Origin: Alphaproteobacteria bacterium
GTDB lineage: Bacteria > Pseudomonadota > Alphaproteobacteria > Rhizobiales > OSC116
Length of the DNA stretch: 64,000 nt
Direction: 5' to 3'
Assembly (NCBI GenBank): GCA_002400495.2
Contig: NVQL02000016.1
Span: forward strand, 1-64,000
In this document: piece after piece, positions 51,285 through 61,499 of the stretch
Position numbering within the stretch: position 1 is the stretch's first letter
How the letters are laid out: each line of letters starts with the position of its first letter
Notes under the pieces: generated by a model
Databases searched by the model: none
The model's input: the letters and a program-made list of their open reading frames with translations, nothing else
Told to the model about the DNA's origin: nothing
Position numbers and translations under genes: made by a program

Positions 51285-53405
51285 ATGAGTAAAACAAATA
51301 AATTCATCTTAGGCAGTACTATCATTGCCACATCATTAATTATAAGTCACGCAGCCTATGCCGCTGGCGATGCAAATACCCCCGCAACACCTCAGGCAGT
51401 AACTGCTGTAACCGCTATAGTTGGCACTCAACCCCAAGACATTAAGACCAAAAAAGCCCAAGCTGAAGCCGAGAAAATAGCGGCGCAAAAATTTGCCCAA
51501 GCAAGGGCCTTAACCATTGCCTTGAAAGCTGTTGAGCTAGCCAAAATAGAAGCCGCCAAAGCCGCGGATAAAACCCAAGCCCTCATCAACCCATTAGGCG
51601 CTGCCACCAGCGTCCAACCTAACTTTATGGCCTATGCCGATTTTCCAAAAATCGCCTTTAACCCCATAAAGCCCAATAAAAACCCGCTAACGGTTTATAA
51701 ATTGCGCAACATTGTGCATACTTTGCCTGCATTAGATGGCCTCACCCGCCAAAACTTGAAAAAGCTTGCCAAAAGCGCCTCAGTTATAAACGGTGTTAAA
51801 ATCTGGAAAGCCGAGCGCAAAACTCTAGAACGCAAGCTCATTCTCAATAATTATAAGTCATTCTGGTTTACTGACAGTGTATTGGATATATCCAAAGCCC
51901 AAGAAATTGTAGCCACTGTTGAAAATGCCGAAAATTTTGGCTTGCGCCCTGCCCGTTATAAATTAGCTGAGTTAAAGCAACTCATTGCTGCGGCATCGAC
52001 TAAAATTGACCCTGCATGGATGCAAATTCCTGGCTCAACTGAAAAACTTAAACAATTGGCCGAAGACCAAGCCTTAAGCCAATTAGCCTTAAACCATGCC
52101 AAATTAGAAATAGCGCTCAGCCATGTGGCTTTTGCTTACAGCCGCCACGCCAGTGCTGGCCAAACCATTCCATCTTCTGTAGATCGTAACAATGATGTAC
52201 ACCCAGAAGCCACGCCTGCGACCATAATTTTAAGCAATATTAAAATGCTATCCAAAAAAGGTGAATTGCAAAATTGGCTCGAAGCCCAGAACCCACAAAG
52301 CCCACAATTTAAAGCTTTATTGGCCGAATTTAAAAAACAAAGCAACATTTCACCTGAAGATATTGAACAGGCCATCACTGTCTCAGCTGGCAGATCACTC
52401 AAAGCTGGCATTAAATCCAAACGGGTGATTAAACTAGCCATGCGCCTCGAACAATTAGGTTTTTACAAAAAAACCACTGATGCAACCTATCCTGAAGTTG
52501 CAAATGACGACATCATCGCCAGCGTTAAAGCTTATCAACAAGACAATGATTTATTTGTTGATGGCATTGCGGGTGTCAACACCCTTAACGCAATGAATTA
52601 CCAGAAACCAAATTATCTAAAAACCTTGCTCGTCAATCTAGAGCGCCAACGCTGGATGCCGCACGATCGTGGTTATAAACATGTATTGGTCAACCAAGCC
52701 GAGTTCCGCGTGCGGGTTTATGAAGACACTAAAATAACCCATAGCGCACGGGTGGTCATTGGCAAAAACCAACATCAAACGCCAATTTTCTATAATAAAA
52801 TTCGCACCGTGGTGGTCAATCCTTATTGGAACATTCCCGCTTCGATCATTTATAATGAAATGCGCAATAAAATTAACACTGACCCTACTTATTTGGCGCG
52901 CAATAATTACCAAGTGTCAGGCAATATAAATTGGAGCAAAGCCAACAGACGCTATGTGCCGTTTAGCATTCGCCAAAAACCTGGTGCAAGCAACGCTTTG
53001 GGACGGGTTAAATTCCTCTTCCCTAACCGTCATGCTATCTATATGCATGACACGCCATCAAAAAGCTTATTTGCCCGTGACAGCCGCGCCTTTAGCCATG
53101 GTTGCGTCAGGGTACAAAACCCCGAATTATTGGCATTAAACCTTATGGGCTGGAGCCAAGAAAAATATGATGGTTTGATAAGCGCCGGTAAAAACCGACA
53201 TTTTGCCCTGAAAACCAAAATTCCAGTTTATATGACATATATGACTGCGAATATGAATGAAGAAGGCGAAATAAGCTATTTCCGCGATATTTATAACCGT
53301 GATGCAGCTGTGGCACGCGCCCTTGGTGTTGAAGACATATTGCTACGAATTGCCGAAAAGCATAAAACCAGTAGTATAGAAACTGTAGTGATTAGTTCAA
53401 AATAA
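51285..53405 (+). CDS. L,D-transpeptidase (YcbB-like, with PG-binding domain)
   Basis: Signal peptide; IYMHDTPSKSLFARDSRAFSHGCVRVQNPELLAL catalytic motif; PG_binding_1 DLFVDGIAGVNTLNAMN. Confidence 0.94.
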   Translation: MSKTNKFILGSTIIATSLIISHAAYAAGDANTPATPQAVTAVTAIVGTQPQDIKTKKAQAEAEKIAAQKFAQARALTIALKAVELAKIEAAKAADKTQALINPLGAATSVQPNFMAYADFPKIAFNPIKPNKNPLTVYKLRNIVHTLPALDGLTRQNLKKLAKSASVINGVKIWKAERKTLERKLILNNYKSFWFTDSVLDISKAQEIVATVENAENFGLRPARYKLAELKQLIAAASTKIDPAWMQIPGSTEKLKQLAEDQALSQLALNHAKLEIALSHVAFAYSRHASAGQTIPSSVDRNNDVHPEATPATIILSNIKMLSKKGELQNWLEAQNPQSPQFKALLAEFKKQSNISPEDIEQAITVSAGRSLKAGIKSKRVIKLAMRLEQLGFYKKTTDATYPEVANDDIIASVKAYQQDNDLFVDGIAGVNTLNAMNYQKPNYLKTLLVNLERQRWMPHDRGYKHVLVNQAEFRVRVYEDTKITHSARVVIGKNQHQTPIFYNKIRTVVVNPYWNIPASIIYNEMRNKINTDPTYLARNNYQVSGNINWSKANRRYVPFSIRQKPGASNALGRVKFLFPNRHAIYMHDTPSKSLFARDSRAFSHGCVRVQNPELLALNLMGWSQEKYDGLISAGKNRHFALKTKIPVYMTYMTANMNEEGEISYFRDIYNRDAAVARALGVEDILLRIAEKHKTSSIETVVISSK

Positions 53406-53464
53406 ACTCTATTATTCAGCTCGCCATAAAAAAGCCAAACCCTCAACCTATAAACGCCAATCGG

Positions 53465-53501
53465 TGGTTAACAAACGACTGTAAAGTTGATTTGTTAACC
53501 A
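53465..53501. promoter_or_regulatory. Inverted repeat TGGTTAACAAA-N15-TTTGTTAACCA upstream of DUF882 gene
   Basis: 11-bp perfect arms containing TTAACCA half sites. Confidence 0.5.
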
Positions 53502-53562
53502 TTATGCAAACCCTTTCGCTTACCTTTAGCGCGAAGGCTTTGAATCAGGCAGTTATAAAGTT

Positions 53563-54663
53563 ATGAGTTATTTGCAGCTAAAATCAAAATGGATAGCCAT
53601 ATCTATACTGGCATTGGCAATATTCGGCCAGATGAGTTTAGGCCAAGCACAGGCCGAAACCCGCACCATCAGCCTGCTAATGATCAATACCAACCAAAAA
53701 ATCACCGTCACCTATAAAATTGATGGCCGCTATGTGCCTGCTGCCCTACAAAAAATCAACCGCGTCGTGTGGGATTGGCGCGCTAAAGAATCAACCCGTA
53801 TGAGCCCCAAACTGATCGATGTTTTATGGGAATTACATCGAGATCTCGGCTCAAAACGTGAAATCAGAGTCATTTCGGGCTATCGCTCGCCCAAGACCAA
53901 CGCCGCATTGCGGCGTAAATCCACAAGTGTCGCAAAAAATTCCAATCATATGCGCGGCTTGGCGATGGATGTGCGTTTCCCCGATGTTTCGGTACGCACA
54001 TTGCGCGAGGCCGGTATACTAAAACGCACTGGCGGCGTCGGCTATTATCCGCGCTCGCGCATCCCTTTTGTGCATATCGATGTCGGCACCGAGCGCCATT
54101 GGCCACGCATGAAGCAAAGCGAGTTAACCGCCCTATTTAAGCGCGGCAAACCCAGTGGCGGCTATCAAACCATCCTAGCCAGCGCCACCCTCGCCTCAAA
54201 ATCTAACATTAAAAAAACCATCCCCACCGCACCAAAACGCATAGTGGTGGCCAGTGCGCCTAGGCCACAAAATAGACCCAGTTTCGAGCCCTTTACACCG
54301 TCCAAGCCAATCACCTCACCTGGCGCGCCGCGGTTAAAACCATCTATAAGCGATCCTGATTTACTGACCGAACAAATCTTACTGGCTTCTATATTCGCCG
54401 ACGAAGAAGATGGCGATATATTGTCATTAGAAGAATTTCTCTTGCCTGATGATGTCAACAGCAAATTATCCACCAAGCAAGACCTATCATTCTTCCCAAC
54501 CCGCGATTTTCCAAAATTAGAATTTTTCGAAGCGCCCATATCCATCGGCCTATCTGAAACCGATGCCTATAGATTGCTCAACCAAAAAACCAACCGCTTC
54601 ATCGGCAGCTTCCAAAAAATCGCCTATCCCGACATGAATATTCAGCCTTTTCTAAAAGGCTGA
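53563..54663 (+). CDS. DUF882 (YcbK-like, M15 peptidase fold) protein
   Basis: Signal peptide; REIRVISGYRSPKTNAALRRKSTSVAKNSNHMRGLAMDVRFPDV; YYPRSRIPFVHIDVG. Confidence 0.93.
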   Translation: MSYLQLKSKWIAISILALAIFGQMSLGQAQAETRTISLLMINTNQKITVTYKIDGRYVPAALQKINRVVWDWRAKESTRMSPKLIDVLWELHRDLGSKREIRVISGYRSPKTNAALRRKSTSVAKNSNHMRGLAMDVRFPDVSVRTLREAGILKRTGGVGYYPRSRIPFVHIDVGTERHWPRMKQSELTALFKRGKPSGGYQTILASATLASKSNIKKTIPTAPKRIVVASAPRPQNRPSFEPFTPSKPITSPGAPRLKPSISDPDLLTEQILLASIFADEEDGDILSLEEFLLPDDVNSKLSTKQDLSFFPTRDFPKLEFFEAPISIGLSETDAYRLLNQKTNRFIGSFQKIAYPDMNIQPFLKG

Positions 54664-54674
54664 ATATTCATGTC
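54631..54674. repeat. Perfect 21-bp-arm inverted repeat across the DUF882 stop codon (terminator-like foldback)
   Basis: GACATGAATATTCAGCCTTTT-CT-AAAAGGCTGAATATTCATGTC then TAGTTTTTT. Confidence 0.95.
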
Positions 54675-55039
54675 TAGTTTTTTCGTTCGGCGCGGCCTCT
54701 CTTTTATCGTTCGCTTTGCTCTCTATAAGCACTAGCACCCCAAGGGCACTTTGTCGCTTCGCTCGGGCGCGCTCGTTCGCTCCGCTCTCTTGCCACGCCT
54801 AACGGCGACGCGCAGTCGCGCTTGCCTCAGCCAAAGGCTTCGGACCCTTTTCCCACGATATGCAGTATAATACCAGGCAGCAAATTCAGAATTTGTTGGG
54901 ACGCACCAAAATGCGGAGTGTCACCAGCCTCTAGCTCACTAAGCGTAATGTAGTTGATTGGGGTGCCGAATTCACATCCGACCAGCGGCTGAGTGGCTTA
55001 GCTAGAGAGCGGAGCGAACGCACGCAGTGCCAAACATAA
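54675..55039. repeat. Composite palindromic repeat copy R3 (B-half then A-half)
   Basis: 82-nt block 54774-54855 matches 61598-61679 with one mismatch; 57-nt block 54983-55039 identical to 37669-37725. Confidence 0.92.
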
Positions 55040-55040
55040 A

Positions 55041-55063
55041 ATCAATTCACTACGTGAATTGAT
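55041..55063. repeat. Perfect inverted repeat across the bolA stop codon
   Basis: ATCAATTCAC-TAC-GTGAATTGAT. Confidence 0.9.
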
Positions 55064-55293
55064 AACGCATGCAGCGTTCCCGCAAATTCATCCTTCAACT
55101 CCGACATAATCATCTTATGCTGCATCACGCGGCTTTTGCCATCTAGGGCTGCGGCTTTGATTTTTACGTTGAAATGCGTATTGCCGCCTTCGCGCCAACC
55201 ACCATGCCCTGCATGTTGGTCAGATTCGTCAATAACTTCCAAAATCTCGGGTGAAAGTGCTAATTTTAGCTTCTGTTCAATAATATTTTTCAT
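55042..55293 (-). CDS. BolA family protein
   Basis: LEVIDESDQHAGHGG..THFNVKI, GKSRVMQHKMIMSEL. Confidence 0.92.
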   Translation of the reverse strand: MKNIIEQKLKLALSPEILEVIDESDQHAGHGGWREGGNTHFNVKIKAAALDGKSRVMQHKMIMSELKDEFAGTLHALSIHVVN

Positions 55294-55397
55294 AAAGCAT
55301 ATATAATGCCTTCCAAAATCACTTGCAATGGGTTAATAATATTGCCTCAAACAATTTTAATAATTTGACCATTTAAATTCAACATTCGGACAGTAAT

Positions 55398-56015
55398 TTG
55401 AGCGATAATAACGATTTTTTCTCCAGTTTACGAGTCAAACCCAAAGATGATTTGACCCGCAAAAAGCACCAATTGCCTTGCGACCACCCGCAATGCGATA
55501 AAGCTGGTGAGCATAAAGCCCCCAAAGGCGGCAATGAGCCCAACCAATATTATAACTTTTGTTTAACTCATGTGCGCGAATATAATAAAGGCTTTAATTT
55601 CTTCAAAGAAATGAAAGACGCCGAAGTGAAGGCCTATATTGCCGAAGCCCGCACTGGCCATCGCCCCACTTGGAAACGCGGCACGGGCGGCTCTTTAAAT
55701 GCTGCACAAGAAGCCAACCTAGACAATGGCCTCAATGGCCGCTCACGCTTAAAAGACCCATTTGAATTTTTTGGTGGCGATGTGCCTGTCGGTGCATCTG
55801 GCCGCCCACGCAAACAATTGCGCAATGCCGAACGCAAGGCTTTGGCCAAATTAGGCCTTGATGAAAGCGCCAAACCCGCAGAAATTAAAAAACAATTTAA
55901 AATGCTCGCCAAGCGACATCACCCCGATTTAAACCGTGGTGACAAAGCCAGCGAAGCCATCCTGTCCGAAATAATCTCGGCGTATAATCATTTAAAATCA
56001 GTAGATTACGTATAA
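55398..56015 (+). CDS. J-domain (DnaJ-like) protein
   Basis: C-terminal J domain AEIKKQFKMLAKRHHPDLNRGDKASEAILSEIISAYNHL; N-terminal Cys/His motif CDHPQCDKAGEHKAP; precedes cobS. TTG start. Confidence 0.9.
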   Translation: MSDNNDFFSSLRVKPKDDLTRKKHQLPCDHPQCDKAGEHKAPKGGNEPNQYYNFCLTHVREYNKGFNFFKEMKDAEVKAYIAEARTGHRPTWKRGTGGSLNAAQEANLDNGLNGRSRLKDPFEFFGGDVPVGASGRPRKQLRNAERKALAKLGLDESAKPAEIKKQFKMLAKRHHPDLNRGDKASEAILSEIISAYNHLKSVDYV

Positions 56016-56039
56016 TATCATTAGAAAATTGGAAATAAT

Positions 56040-57011
56040 ATGACTGCACCGACACCTGATACCAAAATCTCGGTTCGCAAAGCTTTTGGAATTGATTCTG
56101 ACCTAGAAGTGCCTGCTTTTTCAAAACGCAGCGAGCATGTGCCTGAAGTTGACCCCGATTACCTATTTAACCACGACATCACTATGGCCATTTTAGCAGG
56201 CTTTGCCTATAACCGCCGCGTGATGATTCAAGGCTATCATGGCACAGGCAAATCCACCCATATTGAGCAAGTTGCCAGCCGCTTAAACTGGCCGTGCATT
56301 CGGGTGAATTTGGACAGCCACATCAGCCGTATTGATCTTGTTGGCAAAGACGCCATTGTGCTGAAAGATGGCAAACAAATCACGGAATTTAAAGAAGGCA
56401 TTTTGCCTTACGCTTTGCAAAGTAACACTGCGCTTGTGTTTGATGAATATGATGCTGGCCGTGCCGATGTGATGTTTGTGATCCAACGTATTTTGGAAGC
56501 CAATGGTAAATTAACTTTGCTTGACCAAAGCCGCGTGATTTCTCCGCATGAAAGTTTTAGATTATTTGCCACTGCCAATACCATTGGTTTGGGCGATACA
56601 TCTGGCCTTTATCATGGCACGCAGCAGATTAACCAAGGCCAAATGGACAGATGGAACATTGTAGCTGTGCTTAACTATCTGCCGCATGATGATGAAGCAG
56701 CGATTGTGGCGGCTAAAGTTAAATCTCTGGCTGATGCCAAAGATGGCAAGCAAATTATCGGCAATATGGTGCGCGTCGCCGACTTAACCCGCCAAGCGTT
56801 TATCAATGGTGATTTATCGACTGTGATGAGCCCGCGGACGGTGATTACATGGGCCGAGAATATGCAAATATTTAGCGACATGGCTTTCTCATTCCGCGTG
56901 ACATTCTTAAACAAATGTGACGAGTTGGAACGTGGTTTAGTGGCTGAGTTTTATCAACGGGTGTTTGATCATGAATTGCCAGAATCAACAGCTCACTTGG
57001 CGCTCAGTTAG
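56040..57011 (+). CDS. cobS: Aerobic cobaltochelatase subunit CobS
   Basis: [46 protein letters not shown]. Confidence 0.96.
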   Translation: MTAPTPDTKISVRKAFGIDSDLEVPAFSKRSEHVPEVDPDYLFNHDITMAILAGFAYNRRVMIQGYHGTGKSTHIEQVASRLNWPCIRVNLDSHISRIDLVGKDAIVLKDGKQITEFKEGILPYALQSNTALVFDEYDAGRADVMFVIQRILEANGKLTLLDQSRVISPHESFRLFATANTIGLGDTSGLYHGTQQINQGQMDRWNIVAVLNYLPHDDEAAIVAAKVKSLADAKDGKQIIGNMVRVADLTRQAFINGDLSTVMSPRTVITWAENMQIFSDMAFSFRVTFLNKCDELERGLVAEFYQRVFDHELPESTAHLALS

Positions 57012-57019
57012 GCTTTTAT

Positions 57020-58888
57020 ATGTCAAAGACCGACAGTTACAAACATAAAAAACGTGCCGAAAAGGTCGCGCCGTTTAAAAAGGCGCTATCTTTAGCCATG
57101 CGGGCCATTTCTGAAGATAATGAATTGACCGTCATTTATGGCGTTGACCGCCCCAGCGTCAGCGGCCAAAAAGCCCGACTGCCTGACCCGAGTTTTATTT
57201 CTAAAGCCGAAGAAATTACGCTGATACGTGGTTCTGCCGATATGTTGGCACTGACCCATGTTTTGCACAATGAAACCATGCACAGTAAGTTAGCCCCGCT
57301 TAACCCCGATGCCAAAGCGGTATTTAACATGGCCGAGCAAGCACGAATTGCCGCCGTGGGTGCAGCGCAAATGAAGGGTATGGGGCGTAATTTAAACGCC
57401 GATTTTGCCCAAAAATTGCAAAAACGCGGCGTGCGAAAACCTGACAATGCCGAAGAGGCACCAATGGACATCGCCTTGGCTTTATTGCTGCGCGAAAAAA
57501 TTGCTGGTCTGACTCCACCTAAAAAATATGCCGAAAATCTCAACCTGTGGCGCGAATATTTTGACGACAAAGCCCATGACCTTTTGGACAACATCGCCGC
57601 CAACAAAGATGACCAATATGAGTTTGCCAAAGATCTTTATAACCTATTACGCGCCTTTGACATGGGCGATGAATTGGGCGATTTGGACAACCCACAAGAT
57701 GATGGCGAAAATGATGACGCCGCACAAGGCGATGCTGAACAAGGTATGGATGATGCAGAGCAAGAGGCTGCTGATGGCGAAGAACAAAGTGATGAAGAAT
57801 TAAAAGGCGAAACTTCCGAAGATTCTGAACAGATGATGGAAGAGGATTCCGACAAGGTTGGCGACATAGAAGAAACTGACGGCGAAGAAAGCACCGAGGG
57901 AGAAAACAGCGACACCGACCCGATGAGTGATAGCTTCGACCCAGAAAAAGCCCCCTATAGTGCCTTTACCACCGAGTATGATGAAATTATCCACGCGCAA
58001 GATATATGTGATGATGCTGAACTGGCCAAATTGCGCGAGCATTTAGACGGCCAAATGCAACATTTACAAGGCGCCGTTTCGCGCCTTGCCAATAAATTAA
58101 TGCGCTTGCTGTTGGCTCAGCAAAATAGAAGCTGGGAATTTGATTTAGAAGAAGGACTGCTTGACGCCGCAAAATTAGCCCGCGTGATTGCTGACCCGCT
58201 GCTGCCTCTTTCGTTCAAGCAAGAAAAAGACACTGATTTCAAAGACACAATCGTGACTTTATTGATTGACAATTCAGGCTCGATGCGCGGCCGCCCAATC
58301 ACCATTGCTGCCATATGCGGCGATGTTTTGGCCAGAACTTTAGAGCGTTGCAAAGTCAAAGTCGAGATTTTAGGTTTCACCACCCGCGCTTGGAAAGGCG
58401 GCCAATCACGCGAGAATTGGATGGAAGCCGGAAAACCCAAATATCCTGGTCGCTTGAATGATTTGCGCCACATTATATATAAACGTGCCGACACGCCTTA
58501 TCGCCGCTCAAAAAATAATCTAGGCTTGATGATGCGCGAAGGCTTGCTCAAAGAAAACATTGATGGCGAAGCTTTGGCTTGGGCACATAACCGTTTATTG
58601 GGTCGGCCTGAACATCGCCGCATTTTGATGGTAATTTCTGATGGTGCCCCCGTTGACGACAGCACGTTGAGCGCCAATATTGGCAATTACTTGGAGAAAC
58701 ATTTGCGCGAAACCATTGATTATATTGAAAATAAATCACCCGTTGAGTTAGTCGCCATTGGCATTGGCCATGATGTAACCCGCTATTATGAGCGTGCCAT
58801 CACCATTAATGATGCCGAAGAATTAGGCGGCGCGATCACCAATCAATTGGCCGACCTTTTTGCGCAAGACATCAAAAGAAAAAAATAG
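57020..58888 (+). CDS. cobT: Aerobic cobaltochelatase subunit CobT
   Basis: Acidic linker plus VWA/MIDAS domain [15 protein letters not shown]; follows cobS. Confidence 0.96.
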   Translation: MSKTDSYKHKKRAEKVAPFKKALSLAMRAISEDNELTVIYGVDRPSVSGQKARLPDPSFISKAEEITLIRGSADMLALTHVLHNETMHSKLAPLNPDAKAVFNMAEQARIAAVGAAQMKGMGRNLNADFAQKLQKRGVRKPDNAEEAPMDIALALLLREKIAGLTPPKKYAENLNLWREYFDDKAHDLLDNIAANKDDQYEFAKDLYNLLRAFDMGDELGDLDNPQDDGENDDAAQGDAEQGMDDAEQEAADGEEQSDEELKGETSEDSEQMMEEDSDKVGDIEETDGEESTEGENSDTDPMSDSFDPEKAPYSAFTTEYDEIIHAQDICDDAELAKLREHLDGQMQHLQGAVSRLANKLMRLLLAQQNRSWEFDLEEGLLDAAKLARVIADPLLPLSFKQEKDTDFKDTIVTLLIDNSGSMRGRPITIAAICGDVLARTLERCKVKVEILGFTTRAWKGGQSRENWMEAGKPKYPGRLNDLRHIIYKRADTPYRRSKNNLGLMMREGLLKENIDGEALAWAHNRLLGRPEHRRILMVISDGAPVDDSTLSANIGNYLEKHLRETIDYIENKSPVELVAIGIGHDVTRYYERAITINDAEELGGAITNQLADLFAQDIKRKK

Positions 58889-58891
58889 CCT

Positions 58892-59947
58892 ATGAAAAAC
58901 ACCCGACTATTGAAACTTTTCACTTCAAAACAAATGAAATTTTGCTTATCCCTTTTGGCGATAGCCTCTATTTCAACCCACATACCCTTCATCGCCAACG
59001 CGGCTGAAAAACTAACCATCACCAGCAAACTTATTGATTTTTCGGCAGTCAACCCAACCCAAGAAATATTTGATGAATTATTATGGCGTGGCGGTTTGGT
59101 ATTGGAATCCACTCATTCGCAATTTGGGGGGTTATCAGGCATTGAACTCAGTGCAAATGGTGAAAAAATGCTGGCCATTTCTGACCGTGGTTTTTGGGTG
59201 AAAGCCGATGTGATCTACAAAAATGGCCGAATAAGCGGCCTTGCCAACAGCCTGATTGCTCCAATTTTAAATGCCAATGGCAAAAAATTTGTCAGGTGGA
59301 AAGCCGATAGTGAAGGCTTAACCAAACGCAATGACAGCTTAAGTGATGTGGTGATATCGGTCGAAAGCGACCAAGCCATTTATCGTTTTAAACTCGGCAA
59401 TGATGATTTAAACGCCCGCGCTATGGACTGGGGCACAATCAAAGACGCTAAAAAAATAGCTGCCAATCGGGGGCTTGAAGCCATCACGGCTTTGCCCAAA
59501 AACCACAAATATCGCGGGTGGATGCTGGTGGCTGCTGAACATAAGCTTGATAAGAACAAAAACCACACCGCTTGGTTGGTCAATGGCAAACAAAGCCATG
59601 AGCTACACATCACCCGCCAAGGCGGATATGACATAACCGATTTAAATTATTTGCCCAATGGTGACATTTTATTGTTGGAGCGGGCGATTAGTATATTTGG
59701 TGGCCCACAAATGCAGATAAGACAAATATGTGGCAAAGACGTAAAGCCAGGTGCCTTGATGAGTGGCAAATCGCTGCTGCGCGCCAGCGGCATACAGGCG
59801 GTTGATAATATGGAAGGCATAGGCGTGCACATAGCCGCCAATGGGGAGGTTATATTGACCGTTATTTCGGATGATAATTTCCACTTTTTGCAGCGCAATT
59901 TAATGCTGCAATTCACCTTGCGTAACCCAGCTTCTATCTGCGAATAA
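58892..59947 (+). CDS. Esterase-like activity of phytase family protein
   Basis: Signal peptide; FGGLSGIELSANGEKMLAISDRGFW; VDNMEGIGVH. Confidence 0.85.
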   Translation: MKNTRLLKLFTSKQMKFCLSLLAIASISTHIPFIANAAEKLTITSKLIDFSAVNPTQEIFDELLWRGGLVLESTHSQFGGLSGIELSANGEKMLAISDRGFWVKADVIYKNGRISGLANSLIAPILNANGKKFVRWKADSEGLTKRNDSLSDVVISVESDQAIYRFKLGNDDLNARAMDWGTIKDAKKIAANRGLEAITALPKNHKYRGWMLVAAEHKLDKNKNHTAWLVNGKQSHELHITRQGGYDITDLNYLPNGDILLLERAISIFGGPQMQIRQICGKDVKPGALMSGKSLLRASGIQAVDNMEGIGVHIAANGEVILTVISDDNFHFLQRNLMLQFTLRNPASICE

Positions 59948-59964
59948 CATTTCAAGACATAAAA

Positions 59965-59997
59965 AAACCGACCTCATATATTTATGAGATCGGTTTT
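59965..59997. terminator. Bidirectional terminator between phytase-like gene and rpmB
   Basis: AAAACCGACCTCATA...TATGAGATCGGTTTT. Confidence 0.85.
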
Positions 59998-60019
59998 AAA
60001 TTTTAATAATCTATGCAGA

Positions 60020-60307
60020 TTAAGCAGCAACAACCGCTTTTTGCAAACGCTTTTTAATGCGCAGAGCGCGGGCTGAAAGTGTTGCGTCTTTGGCTTTGAT
60101 TAAATAAGCATCAAGACCACCGCGATGTTCTACAGAGCGAAGGGCATGAGCTGAAATGCGCAATGAAACGCTTTCACCCAATGTATCGCTTAGCAAGCTA
60201 ACATTACATAGGTTCGGCAAGAAACGGCGACGCGAACGGTTTTTCGCATGGCTTACATTATTACCAGTTTGTACGCCTTTACCAGATAATTCACAACGAC
60301 GAGCCAT
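60020..60307 (-). CDS. rpmB: 50S ribosomal protein L28
   Basis: [33 protein letters not shown]. Confidence 0.97.
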   Translation of the reverse strand: MARRCELSGKGVQTGNNVSHAKNRSRRRFLPNLCNVSLLSDTLGESVSLRISAHALRSVEHRGGLDAYLIKAKDATLSARALRIKKRLQKAVVAA

Positions 60308-60527
60308 GTGGCTTCTCCTCATTTAAATATGTTTATCGGCGGTATTTTTTTTGCCAAATCTAACATATATATAATATTACAAATTTTAAGTTGGGTTCAT
60401 ATAATCTGATAAATGCATAAGGTCAAGATAAACTGCATTTGTTTTCAGATTATAACCAGAAAACACCGCTTCACACAGCTTATTCACAAAACTAAATAAA
60501 AAATAGCCCCGCTAACATAACATATAA

Positions 60528-60535
60528 TTAACCAT
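60528..60535 (+). promoter_or_regulatory. TTAACCAT motif upstream of DUF3108 gene
   Basis: 60-67 bp before the start at 60595. Confidence 0.4.
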
Positions 60536-60594
60536 GACCATTTATATTCAGGCCATATATAAAGGCGCATGTAGTGTCGTTATGAGGAAAAGTT

Positions 60595-61425
60595 ATGCGT
60601 ATCAAAAGCCTTACAGCACCATTAAAAATTACATCAATCATCACCAGCCTTATCTACTCCGCTTATTTTGTCAGCCCCGCTTATGCTGCAGATAGAGTGA
60701 ATGTAAATGTAAATTACAGCTTAAACATCGCGGGCTTTAAATTGGGCTCTGTTGGTTTAGCCGCGCGGTTGAAAGAAAACAGCTACGCCATTTCGATCCG
60801 CGCATTCACCACAGGTGGTTTGGACAGCTTGATGCGCTTCACTGTCGAAACCCGCGCCCGTGGTGAATATAATGGCCATCACGTCAATTCCACTGAATAT
60901 ATGACCGCCTATTCTAACCAGCGCGTGAAACGCCATGTGGTGGTTAAATACCCCAATGCCAGCCGCGCCACCGTAGATGCCAACCCCGCTTATCTCGCCT
61001 TTAAGGACAGTGTGCCTTTGCGCGCCGAACATTTGCATAATGTGGTTGACCCACTGGGCGCTATGCTACTGCCTTTTAATAAAAAATATGCCATCAATGC
61101 CGATCAACAATGTAACCGTGTGCAACAGATTTTTGACGGTGTGACCCGCTATAAATTGCAAATGCAAGCGGTTGAAAATACGGATACAAATTTGACCAAT
61201 GCGATTGCTTGCCAAGTGGGCTACACACCCATTGCAGGGCATCGCAAAAGCCAAGCTGATAAAACCATCATCGATAATTATGCCATGGCCAAGGTGTGGC
61301 TAATGCCGATTGAAAAAGCCGGCGTATTATTGCCCGTAAAAGTCGAAATCCCCACCCAATTCGGCACATTCAGCATTATTTCTAGCAGCATAGATGTTGG
61401 CGGTAATAAGATTGCCGTGAAGTAA
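60595..61425 (+). CDS. DUF3108 domain-containing secreted protein
   Basis: Signal peptide; NYSLNIAGFKLGSVGLAARL..; MPIEKAGVLLPVKVEIPTQFGTFSI; rpmB-adjacent. Confidence 0.85.
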   Translation: MRIKSLTAPLKITSIITSLIYSAYFVSPAYAADRVNVNVNYSLNIAGFKLGSVGLAARLKENSYAISIRAFTTGGLDSLMRFTVETRARGEYNGHHVNSTEYMTAYSNQRVKRHVVVKYPNASRATVDANPAYLAFKDSVPLRAEHLHNVVDPLGAMLLPFNKKYAINADQQCNRVQQIFDGVTRYKLQMQAVENTDTNLTNAIACQVGYTPIAGHRKSQADKTIIDNYAMAKVWLMPIEKAGVLLPVKVEIPTQFGTFSIISSSIDVGGNKIAVK

Positions 61426-61464
61426 GGCAAATTCTGAATATCTAGCTGCCTCCCTATCCAAACA

Positions 61465-61496
61465 ACGTGCCTTATATAAAACGTGCCTTATATAAA
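61465..61496. repeat. Tandem duplication of 16-bp unit ACGTGCCTTATATAAA
   Basis: Two perfect adjacent copies, 61465-61480 and 61481-61496. Confidence 0.95.
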
Positions 61497-61499
61497 AAG

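Noticed and set aside
55300-56040. Cobalamin riboswitch upstream of dnaJ-cobS-cobT
   Set aside because: No B12-box-like sequence found; intergenic spaces are too short
57136-57630. 164-aa minus-strand ORF and other ORFs antisense to cobT
   Set aside because: Shadow ORFs of a strongly conserved gene
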